64,000 bases of DNA from Alicyclobacillus sp. ALC3 (GCF_028751195.1 NZ_CP066784.1:2418001-2482000), one strand, 5' to 3'. Positions 16,404-25,514 are shown, numbered from the stretch's first letter. Translations and numbers: made by a program. The notes: generated from the sequence alone by a model not told the origin.

Positions 16404-18340
16404 CGGAAGACAGAGACGTGATTGAGCCGTTTGAATCCTTGAGAGAAATCATCATGCCGGCACAGGAATACGACGAGGCGTGGGAAGCGGTCTCCCGGGA
16501 AATGAGGCCCGCGCAGCAGCACAGTACAAAGCCGCGCAGAAAGCGAAGGAGTGCGGGAGCCGTCGCGGCAGCCGTCGCCGGTGCAGTCGTGGTAGTGGGG
16601 GCTGTGGCCGGGATTGTCCATTATAGCGGGGTGGGAGCCGGGAAGCCGGTGACCGCTGCGAACCGTTCGACCGGGCCGTCTGCTGCAAAGGTGAAGCCGG
16701 GACAGTGGTCAGCGGTTGGCTCCGTCGGAGAAACAGCGGGCGGTGTCCGAGCAATGGCCGAGAGGAATGGTGTCTTGTACGCCGCCACCGCACTTGACGT
16801 GATGTTTTACCATGGCGGCAAGTGGCATCTGATGAAGGGGTCACCGATGAGTGTGAAGAGCCTGCAGAGTACGAGCACAGCGATGTACGCGGCGAATACG
16901 AGTGGGGTTTGGGAATACAGAGGTGGGACATGGATGCGGCTTCCAGGGGCACCGAATGGAATTGTCGGCATTGCGCAGTATCAAGGGACGCTGTACGCGA
17001 CGACCGTGCAGAAGCTCTACCGCCTGGTTGGCGGTAAGTGGAAAGTGATGGCGAACGCACCATCGGGCGTCCAATCGCTGGTGGTCGCAAACGGGCTGCT
17101 GTACGCTGCCGCCACGAGCCAGTCAAACCACGGGCTGTGGACGTTAAATCAAAAGACTTGGTCGCCTGTGGCCGGCGCGCCATCGGACATCATCAGTGTC
17201 TACGTCACGCAGAGTGCGACATATGTAAGCTCGCCGGGAGCGGTCTGGATGGACAAGAAGGGAACGTGGACAAAACTGCAGGGAGCTCCGACACAAGTGG
17301 TGATGTTCGACGTGATGGCAGGCGTCTTGTACGTGAGTAGCTGGGGAGGCCAAGGCAACAACCGCGTGTGGCAGTATAATAACGGCGCGTGGACCGTACT
17401 GCCCGGGGCAAACTTCGCCACCACGACGCTGTTGCACATGAACGGCGTGCTGTATGCCGGGTCCCTGTACAGCAGCAACGATATCTACGCATATCACAGT
17501 CGGACACATGCGTGGTCACATGTCGGTAAAACATTCTCCCCCAACTACGCGTTGAGCCTTGCCCGAGTGAACGGGACACTGTATGCGAACACGTTCTCTG
17601 GAATCTTCGCGTACCGCAGCGGGGCGTGGAACTTGTTGTTCGGGACGCCAACGGGGACGGCCGCCCTGGCATCGTTTGACGGACAACTGTTTGCAGCGAG
17701 TCAGGACGGGGTATGGGCGTATCAGGGAGGTGCGTGGCAGCACTTCGCAAACACGCCGAAGAATATGGATGTACTCACGGTCGGCAATGGACAACTGTAC
17801 GGCGGAGTGCAGACGGGGACGAGGTATCCGCAGACAAATCAAGGTGTTTGGGTGTATCGGAACAACCAGTGGTCGCCGGAACCAGGCGTTCCGAGCCAAG
17901 TGACGGTGCTGCTTGCTGTCAATGGGAAGCAGTACGCGGGAACGGAGTCCGGCATCTACCAGTACGCACACGGCCAGTGGAGCTTCATCAAAGGGTCTCC
18001 GAAGTCCATAACGGCGATGGCTGTAAATAACGGCGTGTTGTACGTCGGCAGCGGGGGGAACACCAACCAGACTCTGTGGTCCTACACGGCTGGGACGTGG
18101 AAAGGGGTCGGTAACTGGCCGGCTGGTGCCGTGGCTGGGGGTGTGACCTGTCTGCAAAGTGTCCACGGCGTCCTGTACGTTGGCACCGGCGAGGGCGTGT
18201 GGGTGTACCAAAACGGACAGTTGAAGCAGGAACACAATGCGCAGGCGCTCGGCCCTGTCATCTATCTCACACAGTCCCACGGCGTGATGTACGCGGCGAC
18301 GTCGAACGTGGGCGTGCAAGCGATGACACCGGTGAAGTAA
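16400..18340 (+). CDS. Putative anti-sigma factor with large repeat (propeller-like) outer domain
   Basis: A protein of 646 residues starting at a GTG that overlaps the sigma stop; a longer open frame upstream to 16148 runs through the sigma gene and is not used. Residues 1-50 are cytoplasmic, 52-73 form a membrane helix, and about 560 residues lie outside. The outer part consists of some thirteen imperfect repeats of ~40 residues with the pattern G-x-LYA-x-T...G-x-W-x-Y...G-x-W...G-x-P, as in beta-propeller or Kelch-like domains. By position it should control the ECF sigma factor in response to something bound outside. The repeats make this an unusually elaborate sensor; ligand unknown. A strong terminator follows. 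Confidence 0.7.
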   Translation: MTEDRDVIEPFESLREIIMPAQEYDEAWEAVSREMRPAQQHSTKPRRKRRSAGAVAAAVAGAVVVVGAVAGIVHYSGVGAGKPVTAANRSTGPSAAKVKPGQWSAVGSVGETAGGVRAMAERNGVLYAATALDVMFYHGGKWHLMKGSPMSVKSLQSTSTAMYAANTSGVWEYRGGTWMRLPGAPNGIVGIAQYQGTLYATTVQKLYRLVGGKWKVMANAPSGVQSLVVANGLLYAAATSQSNHGLWTLNQKTWSPVAGAPSDIISVYVTQSATYVSSPGAVWMDKKGTWTKLQGAPTQVVMFDVMAGVLYVSSWGGQGNNRVWQYNNGAWTVLPGANFATTTLLHMNGVLYAGSLYSSNDIYAYHSRTHAWSHVGKTFSPNYALSLARVNGTLYANTFSGIFAYRSGAWNLLFGTPTGTAALASFDGQLFAASQDGVWAYQGGAWQHFANTPKNMDVLTVGNGQLYGGVQTGTRYPQTNQGVWVYRNNQWSPEPGVPSQVTVLLAVNGKQYAGTESGIYQYAHGQWSFIKGSPKSITAMAVNNGVLYVGSGGNTNQTLWSYTAGTWKGVGNWPAGAVAGGVTCLQSVHGVLYVGTGEGVWVYQNGQLKQEHNAQALGPVIYLTQSHGVMYAATSNVGVQAMTPVK

Positions 18341-18361
18341 GGTGAAGCACGTCTCCCCACT

Positions 18362-18399
18362 GAGCGGCGACGACCTTTGGGCGCCGCTCTTCCTTTTTT
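18362..18399 (+). terminator. Rho-independent terminator of second ECF operon
   Basis: GAGCGGCG (18362-18369) pairs with CGCCGCTC (18382-18389) and is followed by TTCCTTTTTT. Confidence 0.85.
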
Positions 18400-18498
18400 G
18401 CAGTCTTCGTCGACGAAGCTGCAGCTAAAACTGAAGATGCGTACATCCGATTAAATGAGCTGTCAATGGGTAGTTGACGGGGTGTCTTTGTTTGCGGC

Positions 18499-18519
18499 AA
18501 GGGCACGCTGTGCCTTTTT
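18499..18519 (+). terminator. Second hairpin with T run
   Basis: AAGGGCAC-GCT-GTGCCTTTTT: a short GC stem followed by five T. It may be a back-up terminator or the end of a lost gene; the bases between this and 18362 hold no gene. Confidence 0.5.
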
Positions 18520-18618
18520 GGTGTATCATGGAAATGAAACGAGCAACTCTTCTTAATAAACGAATAGAAGAAACCAACAACTTGCTTTTGTCAGCAGTCA
18601 GGTTGGAGGTGTAGAGAA

Positions 18619-19059
18619 GTGTGGTCGAATATTTGGAGATCAATTCTTCTTACTTTCGTGATATCGATTGGTGCGTCGCTACTCTCCTACATTGTGTCAC
18701 CTTTAATCAGTAGGGCTGTTGATTTAGCAATTAGCTTAAACCTGATGATTTGCTTAATCTGTTTAATAGCATACGCCTTTTCGGCAGCATTTTGGCTGAC
18801 TAGGCAACGAACCAGATTCCACGACCTTATGTCAGTCGGTGTCGTACCTTTACTGATTGGTTTTCCGTTAGACACGGTTTCGAGTCCTCCATACGGACCC
18901 ACTTTAACGCTGTGGAACGGTTATTTGGCACCGCTTGAGAATATTGCGCGCCATTTCAATGCAGTGATTTTGACCAACCACTTTCTTCTTGTCTTCGAAA
19001 TCCTATTGCCTCCATTGCTCATGTGGGGAGGTTTAGTGGTGAAGCACAGAGCACCATGA
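18619..19059 (+). CDS. Membrane protein of unknown function
   Basis: A protein of 146 residues with hydrophobic segments at about 7-29, 36-58, 70-85 and 118-138. The GTG start follows GGAGGTGTAGAGAA. A TRQRTRFHDLMSVGVVPLLIG stretch in the middle resembles the signature of RDD-like membrane proteins (R..HD..), but the match is weak. No operon partner is seen. Confidence 0.5.
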   Translation: MWSNIWRSILLTFVISIGASLLSYIVSPLISRAVDLAISLNLMICLICLIAYAFSAAFWLTRQRTRFHDLMSVGVVPLLIGFPLDTVSSPPYGPTLTLWNGYLAPLENIARHFNAVILTNHFLLVFEILLPPLLMWGGLVVKHRAP

Positions 19060-19424
19060 TGGTGTCCCGGTGGCGGTAATCAATTTGGAGCGATTGTGCT
19101 AAGGGACTTCACCACGACGTGCATGAATATTGGCTCCTATTGGCGGCTCTGAATTGTCGCTATTGGGCAGCAGTGTTTCAAAAATCGTCCGCGACAAGAA
19201 AGGTTCTTTCCGACTGGTCTTGCAAAATGAGTTTTCGTCGCATAGTATATAAGTATATTTTTATATGCAACTACAAAGATGGCGATTGGGAGTGAATGAA
19301 CTCACACAGGAACTGCTTCAGGTAGCGGCTGCCGTGGCTGTGGGATGTACGGAAGGTTCGTCATAAAGGTGTGGCTCGGGAAGCTGTAGCTCCCAATAAA
19401 GGTATGGACGAGGAGGAATCGGGA
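19060..19424. other. Leader and promoter region of the arsenic cluster
   Basis: Contains an AT-rich near-palindrome (AGTATATAAGTATATTTTTA, 19246-19265) of the kind bound by ArsR/SmtB repressors and a 24-codon frame from a GTG at 19292 to 19366 (VNELTQELLQVAAAVAVGC at its start), which has the look of the beginning of an AhpD/carboxymuconolactone-type protein cut short. Both points are tentative. Confidence 0.35.
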
Positions 19425-19724
19425 ATGAAAATAGACTTTTTTGATCCAGACATGTGTTGCTCTACCGGGGTGTGTGGTACCTCTCCAGACCCAGAATTAA
19501 TTCGCGTAGGTGAGATGGTGGAGAAGCTCAAGACGGACGGCCACAGCGTGGCTCGTCACATGCTGAGCCGGGATTCGGCAGCCTTCACTTCGAACAAGCA
19601 CGTATATGAAACCATGTTGAAGCAAGGCTTGACAGTGTTACCGATAGTCACTGTGGATGGGGAAATTCGAACCATGGGTCGCTATCCGCAAATGGACGAA
19701 TTGTTTGCAACAAGGGAGTCCTAA
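19425..19724 (+). CDS. arsD: ArsD arsenic metallochaperone
   Basis: A protein of 99 residues. ArsD carries As(III) to the ArsA ATPase and is a weak repressor in some systems. The thioredoxin-like fold begins MKIDFFDPDMCCSTGVCG with C11, C12 and C17, matching the As(III)-binding C12/C13/C18 of R773 ArsD; the C-terminal cysteine pairs of R773 are absent, as in many other ArsD proteins. The ATG at 19425 has GAGGAGGAA upstream; a longer frame from 19371 is not supported. It is the first gene of the arsenic operon and is followed after two bases by arsA. Confidence 0.93.
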   Translation: MKIDFFDPDMCCSTGVCGTSPDPELIRVGEMVEKLKTDGHSVARHMLSRDSAAFTSNKHVYETMLKQGLTVLPIVTVDGEIRTMGRYPQMDELFATRES

Positions 19725-19726
19725 TC

Positions 19727-20602
19727 ATGACCAGGTATCTTTTCTTTTCAGGGAAAGGTGGTGTCGGAAAGACTTCACTTTCTTCCGCTACAGCCGTCAT
19801 GTTAGCGAAGCAAGGCGCGAGGACGTTGTTGGTCACGACAGATCCGGCTTCGAACTTAGGAGACGTGTTTGGGCAAGAAGTGGGTCTCGAAGCCCGAGCG
19901 GTTCAAGGGGTCCCGTATTTGTTCATTCAGGAGATTAACCCGAATCAAGCCCTCCAGACCTATAAAGACCGGGCCTTGGCACCTCTTCGAGAGTTATTTC
20001 CGGACGAGTTTGTGCGGGCAGCCGAAGAAAAGATGAGTGGGCCTTGTACGGAGGAAATCGCGACTTTTGACCAGTTCATCGCTTGCATGCATCAGCCCGA
20101 CTACGAATGGGTGGTGTTTGATACGGCACCCACGGGCCACACACTGCGCTTGCTGGAATTGCCGAGCAGTTGGAGTTTGCACATTGAGGAAAGCGCACAG
20201 GGAAGTGGGCAAACGTGTATTGGCAGTGTGGATGCCCTTGCGGCCTCTAAGGAACAATACGACAACGCGGTGCGCGCGCTGCAAGACCCGGATACAACCA
20301 CGTTTGTGTTTGTCACACAGCCTGCCCGACTGCCGATGGATGAGATGCTGCGTTCGGCGGGTGAACTACAGAAACTGGAGATTTCCAATCAGATCGCGAT
20401 TGTGAACGGGGTGATTCCGGAAGACGAACGTACTCACCCCTATTCCGGTCGAAGGTGGCAGAAGCAAGAACCGTTTATTCAGGACTTGAGGTCTCGCTTT
20501 GCGGGTTCGATAGGGTACATGCCTCTCTATGCAGACGAGGTCAAGGGGATCGCGATGTTGGAGCAAGTCGGGAGGGATTTACAACATGCCATTCAACTAT
20601 GA
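19727..20602 (+). CDS. arsA: ArsA ATPase, single-domain, first copy
   Basis: A P-loop ATPase of 291 residues of the ArsA/Get3 type, half the length of classical ArsA (583 residues, two ATPase halves). Walker A is GKGGVGKT (9-16) and the switch II segment is FDTAPTGHTLRLLELP (about 127-142). In arsenic resistance ArsA powers the ArsB or Acr3 efflux pump and receives As(III) from ArsD. Here a second ArsA follows as a separate gene, so the active form is probably a heterodimer equal to the two fused halves. The next gene starts inside its end. Confidence 0.9.
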   Translation: MTRYLFFSGKGGVGKTSLSSATAVMLAKQGARTLLVTTDPASNLGDVFGQEVGLEARAVQGVPYLFIQEINPNQALQTYKDRALAPLRELFPDEFVRAAEEKMSGPCTEEIATFDQFIACMHQPDYEWVVFDTAPTGHTLRLLELPSSWSLHIEESAQGSGQTCIGSVDALAASKEQYDNAVRALQDPDTTTFVFVTQPARLPMDEMLRSAGELQKLEISNQIAIVNGVIPEDERTHPYSGRRWQKQEPFIQDLRSRFAGSIGYMPLYADEVKGIAMLEQVGRDLQHAIQL

Positions 20603-21515
20603 TACGTTGCCTGCCGATTTACTTCTGCCTCGTCGCGGAAAGCGCCGAAGAATTTTCCTGGCTGGAAAAGGGGGCGTCGGAAAGACGACGCTCGCGTCCA
20701 CAACGGCGCTGTTTGCAGCGGATCAAGGCTTCAAAACGTTGCTTGTGACCACCGACCCTGCGGCTCACATCGGGAACGTATTCGGTCAGACGGTCACGTC
20801 AGTCCCACGTCAAATTTCTAGCTCAAATCTATGGCTAGTACGAATTGACCCAAAGGTGGCGTTTGACGCCTACCGTAACCAAGTCCTGAACTCGCTGGAA
20901 CATCAGTTTCAAGACACCGAGACTGTCGAACGCGTCAGTGAGGAATTGAATTCTCCGTGCACAGAAGAAGTGGCTGTCTTTCAGGAGTTTCTTGATTACG
21001 TTTTGAGTGACGAGTTTGATGTGACGGTGTTTGATACTGCCCCGACGGGCCACACCGTCCGCCTTCTGCAGTTGTCTTGGGATTACGAAAAAGAGCTCGA
21101 GTATAAGGATGCCTTTACGGCGGAAACGGCGGCTTTGGACGATGCCCAATTGGCTCGGATGAATACAGCGATCCGCACGTTACAGGATGAAGAAGAAACA
21201 GGGATGTTATTCGTCACGTTGCCGGAATCGACGCCCATTGCAGAAATGGAGCGAGCGATTGCAGACTTGGAACGAACTCACATTTACACGCAAGGCATTG
21301 TAGTGAATCAGGTACTTCCTGAAGAGGCTGCGACCAGTCGCTTGTTTGGTAAGCGTCTTGAATCACAAATGGGGCACATTGACCGGTTGAAACAACGCAA
21401 CACTAACCGAACCATTGCTGTTGCGACCTTGCAAGACGATGAAATCATTGGCGCGGACCTGTTGACACGCTTCGCCAATGAAATCATTGAAAAAACGAAG
21501 GAGGCTATACAATGA
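20586..21515 (+). CDS. arsA: ArsA ATPase, single-domain, second copy
   Basis: A protein of 309 residues homologous to the upstream ArsA, with its Walker A at 27-34 (GKGGVGKT) and FDTAPTGHTVRLLQL further on. The N-terminal 20 residues are basic (LLLPRRGKRRR). The ATG at 20586 has GGGAGGGA eight bases upstream and lies 17 bases inside the first arsA gene; an upstream start at 20529 is not needed. Its stop overlaps the DsrE-like gene (ATGA). The two genes are like ArsA cut into its N- and C-terminal halves. Confidence 0.9.
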   Translation: MPFNYDTLPADLLLPRRGKRRRIFLAGKGGVGKTTLASTTALFAADQGFKTLLVTTDPAAHIGNVFGQTVTSVPRQISSSNLWLVRIDPKVAFDAYRNQVLNSLEHQFQDTETVERVSEELNSPCTEEVAVFQEFLDYVLSDEFDVTVFDTAPTGHTVRLLQLSWDYEKELEYKDAFTAETAALDDAQLARMNTAIRTLQDEEETGMLFVTLPESTPIAEMERAIADLERTHIYTQGIVVNQVLPEEAATSRLFGKRLESQMGHIDRLKQRNTNRTIAVATLQDDEIIGADLLTRFANEIIEKTKEAIQ

Positions 21516-21865
21516 GCGGAAAAATTGCGATTGTGATTAACTCTGGATGGGATCAAAAAGATAAAGTAACATCGGGAATGCATGTAGCCAAGCGGATTTT
21601 CGACGCGAAGGAAGAGAATCAGATTGATGCGGTGGAGGTCTTCTTGTTTACGGGGGCCGTAAAGTTACTCGAATCCGTACCGCCAGAAGTAGACAAGATT
21701 TTGACTGAACTACAGGAAGCAGGTCTGGTCGTTGGAGCTTGCTCGAATCAAGTAAATAACTGGGGATTGACGAATCCAGCTGCTAAATACAGCATTAACT
21801 TAGAATTTGCTCGTGATGCTTTCTCCCGGTACGCTCGGGAAGGATATACCGTCTTAACGTTCTAA
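21512..21865 (+). CDS. DsrE-family protein of the arsenic operon
   Basis: A protein of 117 residues with a DsrE/DsrF-like fold: KIAIVINSGWDQKDKVTSGM at the start, VEVFLFTGAVKLL in the middle, and a single cysteine in VVGACSNQVNNWGL (about 73-86) at the position of the sulfur-carrying cysteine of DsrE/TusD. DsrE-like proteins occur in several Bacillota arsenic operons and may handle thiol- or sulfide-bound arsenic; no specific activity is proven. It starts within the arsA stop codon. Confidence 0.8.
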   Translation: MSGKIAIVINSGWDQKDKVTSGMHVAKRIFDAKEENQIDAVEVFLFTGAVKLLESVPPEVDKILTELQEAGLVVGACSNQVNNWGLTNPAAKYSINLEFARDAFSRYAREGYTVLTF

Positions 21866-21982
21866 GGGAGTATGGCACATCGTGCGACGTGGTTCCTTAG
21901 GAAGAGCCCTTGAAGTTACGGAATAAGAAGTAATTTGAGCGAAATGATGAACATGGAGTTGAGACTCCTTGCTCTGTCGTGA

Positions 21983-22333
21983 ATGGAGGTGCACAATCTA
22001 TTGACCGGCACATTTGAAGAATTAGCAGAAGTATACAAGGCCCTCGCCGATAAAACTAGGCTACACATGCTCGCGCTGTTAGAGCTTGAAGAGCTATGTG
22101 TATGTGAACTCGTTGCCATTTTTGACATGTCTCAGCCTGCGGTCTCACAACACCTGCGGAAATTGAAGCAAGCAGGATTGGTCAAAGAACGCAAAACAGC
22201 ACAATGGGTCTACTATTCCGTGGACCACACAAAGTTCTCGTTACTGCAGAATATTGTAGACAGCTTGCCCCATGTAGAGAATGAGATTGAGCTATTAAAG
22301 TCGAAAGGATTGCGGGTGCAGTGCACCTTATAG
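21983..22333 (+). CDS. arsR: ArsR-type arsenic-responsive repressor
   Basis: A winged-helix repressor of 116 residues. The As(III) site is ELCVCELV (C39 and C41 in the alpha-3 helix), the classical ArsR sensor. DNA recognition is by [18 protein letters not shown] (50-67). It derepresses the ars genes when As(III) binds. The gene lies after dsrE and before arsC; a 117-base gap before it suggests its own promoter, though none is obvious. Confidence 0.93.
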   Translation: MEVHNLLTGTFEELAEVYKALADKTRLHMLALLELEELCVCELVAIFDMSQPAVSQHLRKLKQAGLVKERKTAQWVYYSVDHTKFSLLQNIVDSLPHVENEIELLKSKGLRVQCTL

Positions 22334-22409
22334 GAACTGGATATTCCAACTGAAAATTTGTGACACGATTGGATGCCATCCGAAATTTGTGTCCAAGGAG
22401 AGATGGGTT

Positions 22410-22844
22410 TTGGAGAAACCGATTGTTTACTTTATTTGCACGGGAAATTCGTGCCGTTCACAAATGGCCGAGGGGTGGGCACATCATTTTGCTGGGGACA
22501 AGGTAACCGTACTGAGTGGCGGCATCGAAGCACATAGTCTGAATCCCAAAGCCATACAAGTGATGCAAGAAGCTGGAATAGATATGTCCAATCATACGTC
22601 GGACTTAATTGACACCGACGTATTGAACCATTCGGATTATGCCATTACCTTATGTGGCGATGCGTATGACAAGTGCCCGGTGACGCCCACCCACGTGAAA
22701 CGCTTGCACTGGGGATTTGAAGACCCGGCGCGAGCAGTGGGGACCGAAGAGCAGGTCATGAACAAGTTTCGAGAAGTCCGGGATGCCATTAAGGAGCGCG
22801 TGCAGAGTTTTGTCAAGGAACTCGAAAACGAAGTTGGACAGTGA
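22410..22844 (+). CDS. arsC: Arsenate reductase, thioredoxin-coupled
   Basis: A protein of 144 residues of the low-molecular-weight phosphatase type. CTGNSCRS (10-17) is the phosphate loop, and with the TTG start at 22410 the catalytic cysteines fall at C10, C82 and C89, exactly the numbering of S. aureus pI258 ArsC. AAGGAGAG lies in front of this TTG, while an upstream GTG at 22389 adds seven residues without a site. The enzyme reduces As(V) to As(III), which the ArsD/ArsA set would then deliver to a pump. No ArsB or Acr3 gene follows. Confidence 0.93.
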   Translation: MEKPIVYFICTGNSCRSQMAEGWAHHFAGDKVTVLSGGIEAHSLNPKAIQVMQEAGIDMSNHTSDLIDTDVLNHSDYAITLCGDAYDKCPVTPTHVKRLHWGFEDPARAVGTEEQVMNKFREVRDAIKERVQSFVKELENEVGQ

Positions 22845-23108
22845 CATGTCCACAAACGGACAGAATCAAGTGCTGGTACCTTTGCATGCTCTAGAATAGA
22901 CATTTTTCCTCGTCGGCAAAGTCGACGTCGAGTACATGGGCTTGATGCCTCTTGTTGGCGTGCGGGTACAGGAAGCGACCACGATACCCTAGGGGGACCG
23001 TTCTAAGGTGTTTCGCGATCCCGACGGCAATCCTCGTCAACTTCTCCGCGCCAGTGACCGAGGAAGCGATCAAGCGGTACAGAGGCAGACGTTGAATATC
23101 CTGAGGTT

Positions 23109-23840
23109 TTACTCTTTGATTCGGATCATTTCCTCATGAAGTTTCGCGTACATGACTGCCTCAGAACGCGCGATTTCACGTCCGGTGTCGAGCATAATAT
23201 TTAAATCGTCCGGTGAAGTGTATTGGGCAAGAATGTCTTTACACAGTTGGTAGTGGTGTGGTTCATGTTCATCTGCATGAACGTCCCAGAAGAGAACGTT
23301 TAGCTTTTGCTGCTGATTATAAGATGGATGTTGCAAACCTTTGGAAATCATACCCATAACTTCTCCGGCGAACATTTCAGAACCCAGCCCAACGGCTGCC
23401 ATCGCTTGCAAAGGAGTCGCGTTACGGAAGAACTGAATAAAGGTATCGATCGCCTCACTGACAGCCAAGGACATTGGTGCGGTTGGTACCCCTTGGTGAT
23501 CTACAGTAATATCAGGGTCCACGGAGAAGAGAAATGTCTTATAGAGTTGCTCATGTGACTTGCCTTTTAACCCACGCCCAGCTTCATCCCAGAGGTTGTC
23601 AGCTAATGGCACCCACCATGTATCTACAGGCGGCATGGCAGAAATGGCTGCGCCTAAGACTCGCGGAAAGTGTCTGCTGTAGTAGGAATATTGGATGGCA
23701 AAGTACTTAATTTGGGAGAGGGTATATGCCCCTTGAAGGAGATGTTTGAAAAATGCGCCTCCCATAAAATCCTCTTTGACCACTTGTCGCATCTTCTTCT
23801 CGACATCTATGTAATTTTGACTTGGTGAAACTCCTTGCAT
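23109..23840 (-). CDS. Heme-oxygenase-fold di-iron type enzyme (TENA/CADD-like)
   Basis: A helical protein of 243 residues of the TenA/PqqC/CADD group. Helix segments include FMGGAFFKHLLQGAY (about 26-40) and FAIQYSYYSRHFPRVLGA (48-65); likely metal ligands are in DNLWDEAGRG...SHEQ (about 82-100) and FWDVHADEHEPHHYQLC (about 186-202). These H/E/D clusters fit the di-iron oxygenases CADD, UndA and SznF. AGGAGGG precedes the ATG at 23840. No pathway partner is near, so the substrate is unknown; folate/pABA synthesis as in CADD is one option. Confidence 0.75.
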   Translation of the reverse strand: MQGVSPSQNYIDVEKKMRQVVKEDFMGGAFFKHLLQGAYTLSQIKYFAIQYSYYSRHFPRVLGAAISAMPPVDTWWVPLADNLWDEAGRGLKGKSHEQLYKTFLFSVDPDITVDHQGVPTAPMSLAVSEAIDTFIQFFRNATPLQAMAAVGLGSEMFAGEVMGMISKGLQHPSYNQQQKLNVLFWDVHADEHEPHHYQLCKDILAQYTSPDDLNIMLDTGREIARSEAVMYAKLHEEMIRIKE

Positions 23841-23910
23841 GATAACCCTCCTCAAAACACGATTTTATCATAAGTAAGGACCCATTGGGCAAACGCACAT
23901 TCCATAACCG

Positions 23911-24348
23911 TTATGGTATGGGATTGTCTGTAGGGGGAGTGGACATTTCGCCGCGTCGAGAGCAATTGATGGGGACGAGCACTTTATAATCTCTTGTACT
24001 TATGATGTCTTGTACCATATCAGCTCGGACTCGAATATGGCTGATTAATCGACCATTGACTGTTACTGCTGCGCCATTTTGTCCACAGGCTGACGGTGTC
24101 TGTTGTCCTAATCCTGACGGACAGGATGTCCGAGTTTAACTTAACTCGTCATGGCGACGAGGTAAAATGTCCACACAGACACTTTGGTTGACACAAGCGT
24201 AGATGACGGCGCATGTTGTCCGTATCAAGTTATTTTCGGGCGGATTGGACACTGACACCAGACTTCCCGTGGGAACCATATCCTTGTTATGTAGGACTTC
24301 CGGCGCCTCGCAGCAGCGATTGTACCGACTGTGAAGGAGCCAATGCAC
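23911..24348 (-). pseudogene. Cysteine-containing coat-like protein gene with in-frame stop
   Basis: One minus-strand frame is protein-like for 146 codons but has a single TAA at 24136-24138. Before the stop it reads DMVPTGSLVSVSNPPENNL and CAVIYACVNQSVCVDILP; after it CPSGLGQQTPSACGQNGAAV and LISHIRVRADMVQDIISTRD. The CVNQSVCV pattern recalls spore coat or DUF3794-like proteins. The 5' end may have a further frameshift above 24310. Either the gene is broken or there are two short products. Confidence 0.45.
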
Positions 24349-24435
24349 CCAACTGTTGTTGTATATTTATGCAATTTGCAAATGCGGCTCTTCTTGCACA
24401 TCTTCCCCCGTTAACGCAGGAAAGGTTGTTTATCA

Positions 24436-25254
24436 TTACCCGAGTAAATAAGAGATGATGTCTTCGTTGGTGCTCAGAAGATAATCTGGGATATCATCAC
24501 GTAGTGAATTAAGTCTAAAATAACAAGTCTCGGCTTTGTCGCCGTACAAACGGTATCGTAGCAAATTCTTGTCCCTCCCGAGTTTGTTTAAGATGTGTTC
24601 GTAAAACTGAGCATGAGTCATCATATCCACCGATCCCAAGTGAAATATTCCATTTAATTCATTTTCAATAATGAATCGTAGCTGCTTGGCTAACACAATA
24701 TCCACAAGATTATTGTTGATGAGGTTGCTGTAGACATCTATAACTGCATTGTTTCTGATGTTTTCCTGTAATGAGTTCCATCTTGGAGCATCCTTACCCC
24801 ATATTGCTGGGATGCGGATAATAATCGCTCGATCACCCAAGATGTTATTTAGGATAGTTTCGCATTCAATCTTAAAAGTTCCATAATCTGATTGAGCAGT
24901 TGGTATGTCATTTTCCACGTGGGGTTTTGATTCGTCCCCATCAAATACATTTGTTGTGGAAAAGTAGTACATTCGACTGGTATTGTTTTCTAATTCTATA
25001 GCCAGTTCCTTATGAAGGATGAGCTGTTGTTTAAATTCCCCTCCTACACACGAGATGACGATATCAGGGTTGATTGAACGGGTAATTTCACTTAGCTTAT
25101 TAATGTCCTGAATGTCCACCCGGAACTGTTTGTCACTTGGGAGTTTGGTTAGCGAAGAATTATATGTTCCGTAGACATCAAACCCACCTTGGAGTTCCTC
25201 ACTCAAAGCCCTTCCTACAAGTCCACTTGCTCCAATAATAAGCACCCTTTGCAT
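24436..25254 (-). CDS. RmlD-like NAD(P)-dependent sugar reductase/epimerase
   Basis: A short-chain dehydrogenase of 272 residues. The NAD(P) loop is LIIGASGLVGRAL (5-17); the sequence YFSTTNVFDGD with SDYGTFKIECE downstream corresponds to the Ser/Thr-x-x-Val-Phe-Asp and Y-x3-K catalytic region of RmlD (dTDP-4-dehydrorhamnose reductase). The ATG at 25254 has GGAGGAAAG upstream; an open frame extends 42 codons further but contains no better start. No other deoxysugar genes are near, so the substrate is uncertain. Base composition is more AT-rich than its neighbours, a sign of transfer. Confidence 0.8.
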   Translation of the reverse strand: MQRVLIIGASGLVGRALSEELQGGFDVYGTYNSSLTKLPSDKQFRVDIQDINKLSEITRSINPDIVISCVGGEFKQQLILHKELAIELENNTSRMYYFSTTNVFDGDESKPHVENDIPTAQSDYGTFKIECETILNNILGDRAIIIRIPAIWGKDAPRWNSLQENIRNNAVIDVYSNLINNNLVDIVLAKQLRFIIENELNGIFHLGSVDMMTHAQFYEHILNKLGRDKNLLRYRLYGDKAETCYFRLNSLRDDIPDYLLSTNEDIISYLLG

Positions 25255-25514
25255 TACAACTTTCCTCCGATCGACGCCATTTTCTAGTAAACGAATAACG
25301 CAGCAAAAAGGATACGCGGTTCCAATCGCCAGGACCAGAAGTGCAAGAACTATAAACAAAACCGTCAGTCTAGTGTTCAATATTTAGACCATTTTTGTAC
25401 TGCTCCGTCATGACTATTCATCATGCCCTAGAGTGACAGGGTCGCTGTCCATCAGCCAGCGCACAATAATGCAAGCAAGCACCAAGGTTGCTTGCTGCCG
25501 AATGGCTTTGAAAA
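25255..25514. other. Short gap upstream of the RmlD-like gene
   Basis: Region upstream of the RmlD-like gene; nothing else is supported. Confidence 0.3.

Noticed and set aside
16452..18319. Several long reverse-strand frames under the repeat-domain gene
   Set aside because: They are shadows of a GC-rich repetitive coding region, without start sites or family likeness.
22890..23070. Possible glyoxalase/VOC tail (FRDPDGNPRQLL on the plus strand) after arsC
   Set aside because: Only about 12 residues fit, with a stop just upstream; too short to call a remnant of an ArsI-like gene.
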